This document shows, in pieces, positions 37,019 through 44,900 of a stretch of 64,000 bases of DNA (positions are counted from its first letter, which is position 1; the number at the start of each line of letters is the position of its first letter). The translations under genes were made by a program, and so were the position numbers. The notes under the pieces were generated by a model that saw nothing but the letters and a program-made list of their open reading frames with translations, had not been told where the DNA came from and made no database searches. The DNA is from Fidelibacterota bacterium (lineage in GTDB: Bacteria > Marinisomatota > Marinisomatia > Marinisomatales > TCS55), in contig SCKQ01000001.1 of assembly GCA_004124535.1 (NCBI GenBank), positions 26,837 to 90,836 of the forward strand, in the 5' to 3' direction.

Positions 37019-37918
37019 ATGCGTCTTCGAATGTGCAAAGTCTATAAGTTAACACTCACGCAATTTACACAATTATTAATACTTTTTGTGCTGGCCTTCA
37101 CTGCCTGCAAAACAACAGCGCCATTCACGCAGGAAGAAGCGTACCAGGAAAATGTGCAATATCTCAAGACACAAGCCTATGATAACTGGAATAAACGTAT
37201 TAATCGGAAAAACGCTACTGTTGCCACCTTTTTTCTGGAAAAAGTTCATTCCCTAGAGCCGGATAATCTGGAAATAGCTTTATTATTAAGCAGAGCATAT
37301 CATTTTGAAGGGTATTATATCGAGACTGATCCAGCTCAAAAGGATAGCCTGTTTATGATGGGTAAACGGTTAGCGATTCAAATTGTCGAGCAATCGGAAG
37401 TTTTTCAAAACGCAAAAGCAGCTGTACAGGGCGATTCCATGGTCAAGGTCACTGAGGCGGTATCGGTTGTGGAAAAGAAATATTTAAGTGCTTTGTATTG
37501 GTGGGCAGCGAATAGAGGTCGTTATTTTTCAACCAAACCTGTACGCATGCGCCTGGAGTACAGAGAACTGGGCGAAGCGTTGATGCATCGTGTGTTGGCT
37601 CTTGACCCTGAATTTTTCTATGGAGGACCCTACCGTTTTTTCGGTGCACTGTACGCCCGCCTCCCCGGTGTAGAGTTGTCCAGGTCGGAAGAATATTTTC
37701 AAAAAGCGATCGCTGCCTATCCTGATTATTTGGGTACTTATGTATTACGAGCGCAGTTTTTACACACCAAAGCAGGGGATCGAGAAAAATTCAAAGCAGA
37801 TCTGGAGTACGTCATTAACGCTGACCCAGCGCTGTTACCTGATGCGATGCCGGAAAATTTATTTGAACAAAAATTTGCAGAAGAATTATTAGCAAATGAA
37901 AACATGCTTTTTGAGTAA
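37019..37918 (+). CDS. TatT-like lipoprotein (TRAP transporter T-component family)
   Basis: A 299-residue protein with a hydrophobic N-terminal segment ending in a lipobox (LAFTAC, Cys30), so a lipoprotein. The body is helical and TPR-like, with the family's characteristic ALYWWAANRGRYF and GGPYRFFGALYARLPG segments as in the TatT (TRAP-associated TPR) family. TatT of Treponema forms a periplasmic trimer that works with a TRAP substrate-binding protein. No TRAP P, Q or M genes are present in this window, so the partner is unknown. The ATG at 37019 is chosen; the frame also allows TTG at 36986 or ATG at 37031. Confidence 0.8.
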   Translation: MRLRMCKVYKLTLTQFTQLLILFVLAFTACKTTAPFTQEEAYQENVQYLKTQAYDNWNKRINRKNATVATFFLEKVHSLEPDNLEIALLLSRAYHFEGYYIETDPAQKDSLFMMGKRLAIQIVEQSEVFQNAKAAVQGDSMVKVTEAVSVVEKKYLSALYWWAANRGRYFSTKPVRMRLEYRELGEALMHRVLALDPEFFYGGPYRFFGALYARLPGVELSRSEEYFQKAIAAYPDYLGTYVLRAQFLHTKAGDREKFKADLEYVINADPALLPDAMPENLFEQKFAEELLANENMLFE

Positions 37919-37925
37919 AATATGT

Positions 37926-38954
37926 TTAACTATTCCAGATATCGATTTTTTTCTTTTCTAAATATTGATCGAGTTTATCTGAAATAACAGCCTTTACCTC
38001 TGCCCTTTTATCTTTCGCGATCGAAAGAACACCATCCTTTAATTCATAATCCTTGTAATAAATATCTATTCTAGGCTCTCGCTTCCGCGCCCGCTGGAAA
38101 AAATCCTTATTCATCCGGAATACACCCACCACGGTATCATAAATCTGATCAGCCGGTAATGCGCTAAAAACATCATCCAGAAAATGGCTGTAAACTTTCT
38201 GCCATTCAGGAATAATCATTACCGGATCAAAACACAGACGTACGTTCCACCCTCTTGCCAGCGCTTGACGAACCGCTTTTAGCCGTTTGGCCAATGGCGG
38301 TGTATCCCATTCATATTTTTCCACGACTACTTTTGGTGACAACGTCCAGCTGAGCAGCACATTCCTGTTCGGATCAATGTTTTTTAACGCATTGAAGAGG
38401 GCACTCTTTGTCCTGATTTCGATTAATACATCCGGTTGGTTTGCTGCGTATTCAATCCAGTGCCGGCAGAAAGGAATAATATTTTCGAAGGCCAGCAAAT
38501 CTGTATTGTAGGATATAGATAAGACCAGCGGCTGATCCCTATTTTCACGATGGTAGATGGCATTCCTTGCCTCATTAAAAAAATTATCCTCATTGACAAA
38601 GGCCACCAGGTTTGCTGAAGGATACATGCCCTGCAGAAAACAATACTGGCAATTATAGAGACAATTCAGCAGAGGCGTTGTATATACAAAATTCTCAAAA
38701 CCGGCATCTTGGAGAATATCAGTGGATTCATAAATAAAAGGTGGTTTTTTTACTGCCAGGATCAGTTTCATACTTTTCTTTTGTTGTATAAAATCCTGGC
38801 CGGAACGATTGAAGGCTGTTTTATAATCGGAAATAGTTACTTGTACAGCATCAGGAAATCGCTGCAGGATGTCTTGAGTAAGCGGATACTTTTCTGCGCC
38901 TTCTTCAATATAGATGTGGGAAAAATCAGGCAGATAGTCTGGTGCAGATCTCAT
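37926..38954 (-). CDS. Spore-photoproduct-lyase family radical SAM protein
   Basis: A 342-residue radical SAM protein. The iron-sulfur motif is NCLYNCQYCFLQG (CxxxCxxC), followed by a SPL-like NLVAFVNEDNFF segment. The C-terminal half contains a TIM-barrel-like LSWTLSPKVVVEKYEWDTPPL and WNVRLCFDPVMII, which match the SPL family rather than other radical SAM groups. True SPL repairs spore photoproduct in UV-damaged DNA; the host shows no sign of sporulation. A 29-base overlap with the upstream nucleosidase gene implies co-translation. A repair role is inferred only. Confidence 0.82.
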   Translation of the reverse strand: MRSAPDYLPDFSHIYIEEGAEKYPLTQDILQRFPDAVQVTISDYKTAFNRSGQDFIQQKKSMKLILAVKKPPFIYESTDILQDAGFENFVYTTPLLNCLYNCQYCFLQGMYPSANLVAFVNEDNFFNEARNAIYHRENRDQPLVLSISYNTDLLAFENIIPFCRHWIEYAANQPDVLIEIRTKSALFNALKNIDPNRNVLLSWTLSPKVVVEKYEWDTPPLAKRLKAVRQALARGWNVRLCFDPVMIIPEWQKVYSHFLDDVFSALPADQIYDTVVGVFRMNKDFFQRARKREPRIDIYYKDYELKDGVLSIAKDKRAEVKAVISDKLDQYLEKKKIDIWNS

Positions 38955-39753
38955 GGAAAACTTTTGTTCGTTCTTGTTTTGTTTTTATTTCAACTTTGAG
39001 ATATTGGGATAAAAATGCAATATCATCATCTTGTACAGCTATAAATCCTTCAGCTTTGTCTTTTAATTGGTAGGTTTGTGTTGCGGTCAGTTTTAATGAT
39101 TTTTTTAATCCATTTAACAGGTGTTCATGCTGGTCATTCAGTAAAGGTGTTCTAACTAATCCAGAATTTTGCATTAATGATATTAATCCATCAATTTCTG
39201 GTAATTGTTTATTAATAAGCGAGACAACTTGTTCGGGACTGTCCAGTATCTCATCCATATGATCTGAAACAATCTTCAGAAAAACCAGGCAGTGGACCGG
39301 AATGAACTGCACGGCTGTCTCAAAAATGGCCGCCCCTTCCATGTCCACAAGTCCAGCATATTGATTCCCGCCATCCGTTACACCTTTGGAAACTGAAGAG
39401 AGTGGCATTTCAGGAAGACCGGTTTTCAATAACGCATCTGGCAACCAGACCTTACCGTTCTTTTCATCAGTAATCTTATTTATCAAATATAATTTTCCAA
39501 TTTCAGTCGCATCTTGGTTTCCACCAGCAATTCCCATATTCATAAGTATGGTATTTCTGCAAACTGTCTCATTTAGGAATGCACCTAATCGTTTACGAAC
39601 ATTTTTTTCGCCGACACCAGTTGTCAGACAGGTGATCACGCCCCGCTGGAAATAGAATATATTTGCAGAGCACTGTTTTTTCTCCAATTGATAATGTTCT
39701 ATCAAAGGTTGGGCTTCGGCCTGCAGGGCTGTTGTAATCAGAATATGGTTCAT
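38926..39753 (-). CDS. Purine nucleosidase/phosphorylase family protein (MTA/SAH nucleosidase-like)
   Basis: A 275-residue protein of the nucleoside phosphorylase/uridine phosphorylase superfamily. The core is shorter than usual: ITTALQAEAQPL at the N-terminus, TTGVGEKN, MNMGIAGGN and LVDMEGAAIFETA with the substrate-binding Met-Glu pair. About 80 C-terminal residues after ~200 look helical and unlike the family. The exact substrate (methylthioadenosine, S-adenosylhomocysteine, 5'-deoxyadenosine or futalosine) cannot be read. It precedes and overlaps an SPL-type radical SAM gene, which would give 5'-deoxyadenosine as a by-product to clear; this link is inference. Confidence 0.75.
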   Translation of the reverse strand: MNHILITTALQAEAQPLIEHYQLEKKQCSANIFYFQRGVITCLTTGVGEKNVRKRLGAFLNETVCRNTILMNMGIAGGNQDATEIGKLYLINKITDEKNGKVWLPDALLKTGLPEMPLSSVSKGVTDGGNQYAGLVDMEGAAIFETAVQFIPVHCLVFLKIVSDHMDEILDSPEQVVSLINKQLPEIDGLISLMQNSGLVRTPLLNDQHEHLLNGLKKSLKLTATQTYQLKDKAEGFIAVQDDDIAFLSQYLKVEIKTKQERTKVFHEICTRLSA

Positions 39754-39836
39754 GGTATATTAAAATTTACTGTGATGACCAGTTGTAAATGAAGTACTGC
39801 CCTTGAACTTTTCACCGCCATGGAGTACAATTACAT

Positions 39837-40370
39837 ATGACTGGCGTTAAAATAATGCTGATCTTGCTGCTGTTTTCTGCCATAATAGTTGGTCAACAAC
39901 CAAAACATAAGGAGGTTGTCATGAAAATAACCAGTTCTGCTTTTTCAGATGGTGCCCTGATTCCCATTAAATACACCTGCGATGGTGATGATATATCACC
40001 GCCCCTTGTGTGGAGTGACATCCCTGAAAATACAGCCAGTTTTGTGCTTATCAATGATGACCCTGACGCGCCGGTAGGTACCTGGGATCACTGGATTCTG
40101 TTTAACCTTGACGGCAAAACAACAGAACTTGCTGAAAATGTTGATTTGTCAAAGCTGGCTGGAGTGCAACTGGGCCACAACAGCTGGCGCCGGAATGATT
40201 ATGGGGGTCCCTGTCCGCCCTATGGTACACATCGCTATTTCTTCAAACTCTATGCTTTGGATATGAAACTGGACCTGCCTGCGGGCAGCAGTAAACAGGA
40301 CATCAAAAAAGCCATGGCTGGTCACATCCTGGCGGAAGCGGAACTCTTGGGCCGCTACAAACGACCATAA
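39837..40370 (+). CDS. YbhB/YbcL family PEBP-like protein with two possible starts
   Basis: A protein of the phosphatidylethanolamine-binding (Raf-kinase-inhibitor-like) YbhB/YbcL family. Core motifs are DGDDISPPLVWSDIPE, NDDPDAPVGTWDHWI and YGGPCPPYGTHRYFFKLYALD. From the first ATG the product has 177 residues with a hydrophobic stretch like a signal peptide (ILLLFSAIIVGQ). From the ATG at 39921 it has 149 residues, starting MKITSSAF just as cytosolic YbhB does, with AAGGAGG five bases upstream. Either start, or both, could be used. The molecular function of the family in bacteria is not settled. Confidence 0.85.
   Translation: MTGVKIMLILLLFSAIIVGQQPKHKEVVMKITSSAFSDGALIPIKYTCDGDDISPPLVWSDIPENTASFVLINDDPDAPVGTWDHWILFNLDGKTTELAENVDLSKLAGVQLGHNSWRRNDYGGPCPPYGTHRYFFKLYALDMKLDLPAGSSKQDIKKAMAGHILAEAELLGRYKRP
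39909..39915 (+). promoter_or_regulatory. Internal strong ribosome site in the YbhB-like gene
   Basis: AAGGAGG lies five bases before the in-frame ATG at 39921. It supports a second, cytosolic start in a gene whose first start would give an exported product. Confidence 0.65.
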
Positions 40371-40371
40371 A

Positions 40372-40593
40372 TTATTTAAAATACTGCCAGAACCGGACCA
40401 AAAGCGTCAATACAATGGACACCAGGATCATAGTAGTAATGGGAAAATAAAAGTTGAAATTCTCCTTTTCGATGCGTATATCTCCCGGCAGGCGACCCAG
40501 CCAGGTAAAGCGGTCTCCGGCACCATAAAGAATTAAACCGGCTAGAACTAATGCAACTCCTATAATAAGTAGCAGTTTTCCCATATCCTGCAT
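40372..40593 (-). CDS. DUF2905 family small membrane protein
   Basis: A 73-residue protein with two membrane helices (about residues 5-25 and 52-69) linked by the family hallmark WLGRLPGDIRIEKENFNFYFPITT, of the DUF2905 family. Function unknown. A second ATG three codons in (MGKLLL) with AGGA just in front may be the true start. It is convergent with the PEBP-like gene, the two stops being one base apart. Confidence 0.85.
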   Translation of the reverse strand: MQDMGKLLLIIGVALVLAGLILYGAGDRFTWLGRLPGDIRIEKENFNFYFPITTMILVSIVLTLLVRFWQYFK

Positions 40594-40607
40594 AGTTGAA
40601 ATTTACA

Positions 40608-40640
40608 TAAAAAAAGCCCTCCCGAAATCGGGAGGGCTTT
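40608..40640 (-). terminator. Terminator of the Tyr/Asp-rich T9SS protein gene
   Basis: AAAGCCCTCCCG (40613-40624) and CGGGAGGGCTTT (40629-40640) pair perfectly around an AAAT loop. On the minus strand a T run follows. It lies just beyond the stop codon of the gene ending at 40663. Confidence 0.9.
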
Positions 40641-40662
40641 GACTTTCTGATTCAGGATTTAA

Positions 40663-42147
40663 TTATTTCAATAGAAGGGATTTGGCAGTCTGTTGCTTGC
40701 CATTTACATTCACCTTAAATAAATAAACTCCGGAACTCATACTTCGTCCGTGATCATCTTTCGCATCCCAACGGATCTCATGCTGGCCGGGAATTTGAAT
40801 GCCATTATACAGACTGCGAATCTTGCGGCCATTTACATCAAATACATCAATGGAAACTGATCCTGCTGAACCCATTTCATATTTCAGTGTAGTCGTTGGG
40901 TTGAATGGGTTGGGATAAGCCTGGTGCAGTTTGAATTGACCGGGTTGCAACCCAATTTCTCCGGCAATGGCTAATGGACCACTATAACTCATTTCCATCC
41001 AGAAATCGAGAGTGATGTCCTGGATATCCATAATACCAAATTGCATTTCAAACATATCATAACAATTCAATGAATCATAATAATAGTAATAATAATCATC
41101 TCCCATCATTTCACAAAAATCAAATTCAGCTGAAAGAGATAACATATCATCTGTTACTTCATAGGCAAGAGAGATTGTATCAGACTCTTCATATCCATAA
41201 TAATAACCCTCATGCATAAAAATGAGTGTAATCGAATCATCAGTCGCTGACCACTCAATCTCCGATGTATCGGAATATTCATAGTAACCGTAATAATAAT
41301 CTTCTTCAATCCCTGACCATATTTCTAGGCCTGTTCCATCTTCAAAAAACTGCAAGGTCATGGTTTCATCATCACCCGGATCCGGACCAGAATCATCTGC
41401 TAAAATTGGCATTTCAAAAGGGGTATCAGCTACCAGGTCCATGGTTCCGGGAACTATTGTACCTGAGATAGTATAGGTCGTATCTCCAGCATCATTGGCA
41501 ACCGTTAATGCTGAAATATCTACTCTCATTGAAGTTGTATCGATAGAAATATAATCAGCTGCATCTTCAATTTCATATTCATAACCCATCATTTCACCAT
41601 CAACAGTATCCGCAATCATAAAACCAGTGTCACTGTAACCCATAAATGACATATGCATAAATTTAAAATACGGCAATTCTATATCTTCAGGAATTTCATC
41701 GTCATCATAATAATCGTAATCACTTTCCGTATCCATTGGATTATTAGATAAAAAGACAATTGAAATGTCATAACCATCATAAGACTGAGCTTGTGCCACC
41801 ATATAATCCATTGTAACGGAAGCAGTACCTGTTACATCAACTCCGCCTTCTGCAGGTTCCAAGCCGTTAAGTTGCATAAAGTTCATGATTGTCTGATCTG
41901 TCCCCACTGTCATCCAAACTGTAGACTCTTCATCTTCATGCATCCATTCACCCAATAAGTCACTGGGGTCCATCATGGTTCGGTTAAAAGGTTTCCCGGG
42001 GATGTTTTTCCAAGAAAGTGCTTTTTTGGAAAATTGCTGCTGAATTTCCGGGGGTAGCTGTTGGATTTGGGATTGCAGCAGGTTAGCAATTTTATCTCCG
42101 CCGAAACACAGGGAAACAAGTGTAATAAAAAGTGTGAACTGTTTCAT
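40663..42147 (-). CDS. Tyr/Asp-rich T9SS-exported protein
   Basis: A 494-residue protein with a signal peptide (MKQFTLFITLVSLCFGG). The interior is very rich in Tyr, Asp and Glu, with runs such as a six-Tyr stretch and DYDYYDDDE, resembling lipocalin-like or beta-sheet secreted proteins. The C-terminal ~85 residues (LHQAYPNPFNPTTTLKYEMG...GRKIRSL...AKSLLLK) are a type-A T9SS sorting domain. AAAGGAGG precedes two adjacent ATGs; the second (42147) has the better spacing. Function unknown; it is a cell-surface or released protein. Confidence 0.85.
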   Translation of the reverse strand: MKQFTLFITLVSLCFGGDKIANLLQSQIQQLPPEIQQQFSKKALSWKNIPGKPFNRTMMDPSDLLGEWMHEDEESTVWMTVGTDQTIMNFMQLNGLEPAEGGVDVTGTASVTMDYMVAQAQSYDGYDISIVFLSNNPMDTESDYDYYDDDEIPEDIELPYFKFMHMSFMGYSDTGFMIADTVDGEMMGYEYEIEDAADYISIDTTSMRVDISALTVANDAGDTTYTISGTIVPGTMDLVADTPFEMPILADDSGPDPGDDETMTLQFFEDGTGLEIWSGIEEDYYYGYYEYSDTSEIEWSATDDSITLIFMHEGYYYGYEESDTISLAYEVTDDMLSLSAEFDFCEMMGDDYYYYYYDSLNCYDMFEMQFGIMDIQDITLDFWMEMSYSGPLAIAGEIGLQPGQFKLHQAYPNPFNPTTTLKYEMGSAGSVSIDVFDVNGRKIRSLYNGIQIPGQHEIRWDAKDDHGRSMSSGVYLFKVNVNGKQQTAKSLLLK

Positions 42148-42215
42148 CATATCCTCCTTTAGGTACGCGATAATTTAAAGTTACCGGGTTAATAGTTTTC
42201 AATCAAATAAATAAA

Positions 42216-42383
42216 TTATGCCTTGGCAAGGGGTCCAATGATTTTCAGCAGGTGCAGGAATCTATCTTTATATTTTTCGTTTTCATCCCTGTTATCGGCA
42301 ATTATCAGTCCGCAGCGGTGTTGTATTTGTAATTGAATTAAATATTGGCGAATCTGATTTTCAGTATAATTATCTTTCTTCAT
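42216..42383 (-). CDS. Small hypothetical protein, 55 residues
   Basis: A short frame coding for a 55-residue, highly charged protein (begins MKKDNYTENQIRQYLIQ, ends IIGPLAKA). AAAGGA lies about eight bases before the ATG, and it fills most of an otherwise empty 300-base gap. The sequence reads as amphipathic helices with charged residues, like a real soluble protein. No family was recognised. Moderate support only. Confidence 0.5.
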   Translation of the reverse strand: MKKDNYTENQIRQYLIQLQIQHRCGLIIADNRDENEKYKDRFLHLLKIIGPLAKA

Positions 42384-42448
42384 GGCTCATCCTTTAGGTC
42401 TTCTGACTAATAATACCGCAGATAATCAACCGTAAGCCGTGTCCGCCG

Positions 42449-43159
42449 TCACATATTGAATAATTGCGGGAGCAATTCTCCTGCTTTACCTTGATACACC
42501 CTGTCATATATCATTGACTGTTCGCTGGGTTGGGGATTCAATTCGATACACAAGGCTCCCGTAGATTTGGCCAATTGTGGATAACCAGCGGCGGGCCACA
42601 CCACTCCGGACGTACCGATACTAACAAATAAATCGCATGTGGATACAGCTTCATCGGCTTGCTGAACGGTGTCCGGATTCAGTATATCGCTGAACCAGAT
42701 GATGTCAGGACGCAGCCAGGCACCGCAGTCACATTTTCTTTTATTATAAGGTCCCAGGTTTAAATCATCCTTGAACCAGCCTTCCCTTTCACAGCGCACC
42801 CGCCAAATACTGCCATGGAGTTCAATCACATTCTTTGATCCCGCACGCTGATGCATTCCGTCTATATTTTGGGTAACAATTATTACATTTAGGTGAGCTT
42901 TTTGTACGGCAGTAATGATTTCATGTCCCTTATGAGGAAAGCATTTCAATGCTTCTTCTCGACGCAAATCGTGGAAATCGAACACCTTTTCCGGATTCAG
43001 TTCCCATGCTTCCTGGCAGGCGTATTCACGCCAATTATACTCATGCCAAACGCCGCCTTCCCCGCGGTAAGTAGGCACACCCGATTCAGCGGACATGCCG
43101 GCGCCTGTAAAAAACACGATACGTTTAAATTTGTTAATATCTATTGTTTTGATGTTCAT
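42449..43159 (-). CDS. Sirtuin NAD-dependent protein deacylase
   Basis: A 236-residue Sir2 family enzyme. The NAD site is seen as FFTGAGMSAESGVPTYRG (residues 16-33), TQNIDGMH at 96-103, and the catalytic His115 in ELHGS. The zinc-binding module looks reduced: only Cys123, Cys143 and Cys145 are visible, not the usual four. The class III (SIRT5/CobB) Tyr-x-x-Arg acyl-binding motif appears as His63-x-x-Arg66, so the acyl preference may differ from typical desuccinylases. It removes acyl groups from lysine and produces O-acyl-ADP-ribose. It is divergent from a gene pair that includes a macrodomain protein, 49 bases away. Confidence 0.9.
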   Translation of the reverse strand: MNIKTIDINKFKRIVFFTGAGMSAESGVPTYRGEGGVWHEYNWREYACQEAWELNPEKVFDFHDLRREEALKCFPHKGHEIITAVQKAHLNVIIVTQNIDGMHQRAGSKNVIELHGSIWRVRCEREGWFKDDLNLGPYNKRKCDCGAWLRPDIIWFSDILNPDTVQQADEAVSTCDLFVSIGTSGVVWPAAGYPQLAKSTGALCIELNPQPSEQSMIYDRVYQGKAGELLPQLFNM

Positions 43160-43208
43160 TATGGGATTGAAATTACTTCTGAAACTGACATAATATCACC
43201 TGACCATT

Positions 43209-43649
43209 ATGCCGTTACTCGATAATTTAATTGCCACTTTAACACAACGCGATCCTCTTCCGCCACTTGTACCTGAAAAGGTATGGGATGAAAGTTTAAC
43301 AGCAAAAATTGATAAACTGACTGCAGCGCCACTGGCCAAAGCCGGCTTGCATCTTTTGAATGATAACATTCACAATTGCCATATCATCGCCCAGGAACAT
43401 GAAAATCCAGACAGCAATTACTGGCATGCTATCCTGCACCGCCGGGAGCCTGATTACTGGAATTCAAAATACTGGTATAAACGTGTAGGCAATCATCCCG
43501 TCATCCATGACATGCAAAAAGAAGAACCGGGCTGGGATCCCTTTGATTTTGTGGATCAGTGCGAAAGGTCGGACACTGAAACCGAACGAATGATCCAGTT
43601 TAAGGAAATGAAATTCCTCCTCAATTATACCTTGGAAAAATATGAATAA
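43209..43649 (+). CDS. Conserved hypothetical protein upstream of the macrodomain gene
   Basis: A 146-residue soluble protein rich in Trp, His and Asp/Glu, with a conserved-looking [30 protein letters not shown] region (given here from position 70 to about 97) and a C-terminal helical part. Similar short proteins with WHxIxHRREPD motifs occur in several phyla as far as I recall; their function is unknown. The stop codon overlaps the macrodomain gene by eight bases, which suggests the two products work together. Confidence 0.7.
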   Translation: MPLLDNLIATLTQRDPLPPLVPEKVWDESLTAKIDKLTAAPLAKAGLHLLNDNIHNCHIIAQEHENPDSNYWHAILHRREPDYWNSKYWYKRVGNHPVIHDMQKEEPGWDPFDFVDQCERSDTETERMIQFKEMKFLLNYTLEKYE

Positions 43650-44151
43650 TAGAATTGAAATAATTCAAGGTGATATTACAGATATAAAAGTGGATGCCAT
43701 TGTTAATGCGGCTAATACCTCATTATTAGGCGGCGGCGGTGTGGATGGGGCCATTCATCGTGCGGCCGGGCCGGAACTGCTGACTGAATGCAAAACCATT
43801 GGCGGCTGCCCCACAGGAGAAGCGCGTATCACGAAAGGATATCATCTACAATCGCGATTTGTGATTCATACCGTTGGACCCATCTGGAGTGGAGGAAATA
43901 ATGATGAGGAATTATTGCTGAAAAATTGCTACATAAATTCCCTGCAACTGGCTGTTGAAAATGACATCAGCACCATCACCTTTCCAAATATCAGCACAGG
44001 AGTATATCATTTTCCAAAAGAGAAGGCAGCGCAGATAGCTTTAACTATTATTCAAGAATATTTAACAGATAATAACCATCTGGAAAACGTGATCTTTTGC
44101 TGTTTTGATGAAGAAAATTTCTCTATATATCAATCACTATTGATTGGTTAA
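43642..44151 (+). CDS. Macrodomain ADP-ribose-binding/hydrolase protein
   Basis: A 169-residue macrodomain protein of the YmdB/MacroD type. The ADP-ribose pocket is seen as [21 protein letters not shown] near the N-terminus and [14 protein letters not shown] later. Such enzymes hydrolyse O-acetyl-ADP-ribose, the by-product of sirtuins, or ADP-ribose on proteins. It is coupled to the preceding 146-residue gene by an eight-base overlap and lies near a divergent sirtuin, which fits an O-acyl-ADP-ribose disposal role. Its stop overlaps that of the convergent methyltransferase gene. Confidence 0.93.
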   Translation: MNNRIEIIQGDITDIKVDAIVNAANTSLLGGGGVDGAIHRAAGPELLTECKTIGGCPTGEARITKGYHLQSRFVIHTVGPIWSGGNNDEELLLKNCYINSLQLAVENDISTITFPNISTGVYHFPKEKAAQIALTIIQEYLTDNNHLENVIFCCFDEENFSIYQSLLIG

Positions 44152-44861
44152 TCCTGATCCGGAATCGGTTTTTCCGGGTGCACCATGGGTACAAAACGTA
44201 CGGGAATCACCGATTCCTTATCCATGATTTCACCCTCCAGTTTGGTAATGACCCATAATTCCTGCCAGATACTTCCTACAGGAATAACCAAACGCCCACC
44301 GACTTTCAACTGTTCGAATAATTTCGGTGGCACCTCTGGCGGAGCTGCAGTAACAATAACAGCATCAAACGGTGCTTCATCAGGCCAGCCCTGGTAGCCA
44401 TCCCCCCATTTTACATGAATGTTATTATAGCCTAGATCTTTTAGTTTTTTTGCTGATCTTTCTGCTAATTCTTTAACGATCTCAATGGTAAACACTTCGT
44501 TAGATAGTGGTGCCAATACCGCAGCTTGGTAGCCGGAACCGGTACCAATCTCCAGGACTTTTTCATGGCCTTTTAACTGCAGAAGTGATGTCATCAACCC
44601 AACGATATAAGGCTGGGATATGGTTTGTTCATAACCAATTGGTAATGGATAATCCATGTAGGCATTGGGCTGCTGCTCCACTGGGATAAACTCATGGCGG
44701 GGTGTCTGGCGCATGATGTTCAATACATGATTATCAGATACTCCCCGGGCCATGATCTGGCTGTCCACCATGATACTTGCTTTCCGCTCCCAGTTTTCAA
44801 CCTGTCCAACCAGGTTTTGAATAAGAAAGATTAAAAGCAGGAAACTGTTGATATGCTTCAT
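44148..44861 (-). CDS. pcm: Exported protein-L-isoaspartate O-methyltransferase
   Basis: A 237-residue enzyme of the PIMT family. The SAM site [16 protein letters not shown], the substrate region [13 protein letters not shown] and the PRHEFIP motif are intact. It repairs isoaspartyl residues in aged proteins by methylation. The N-terminus carries a clear signal peptide ([20 protein letters not shown]), so the enzyme is probably periplasmic, which is unusual for this family. The 3' end overlaps the convergent macrodomain gene. Confidence 0.9.
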   Translation of the reverse strand: MKHINSFLLLIFLIQNLVGQVENWERKASIMVDSQIMARGVSDNHVLNIMRQTPRHEFIPVEQQPNAYMDYPLPIGYEQTISQPYIVGLMTSLLQLKGHEKVLEIGTGSGYQAAVLAPLSNEVFTIEIVKELAERSAKKLKDLGYNNIHVKWGDGYQGWPDEAPFDAVIVTAAPPEVPPKLFEQLKVGGRLVIPVGSIWQELWVITKLEGEIMDKESVIPVRFVPMVHPEKPIPDQD

Positions 44862-44900
44862 ACCAGAATGTATTGCGTTATAATGAAAAAGGAAAGAGCG

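Noticed and set aside
41066..41100. TAA/TAG-type simple repeat
   Set aside because: It encodes the Tyr run of the T9SS protein and is not an independent repeat element.
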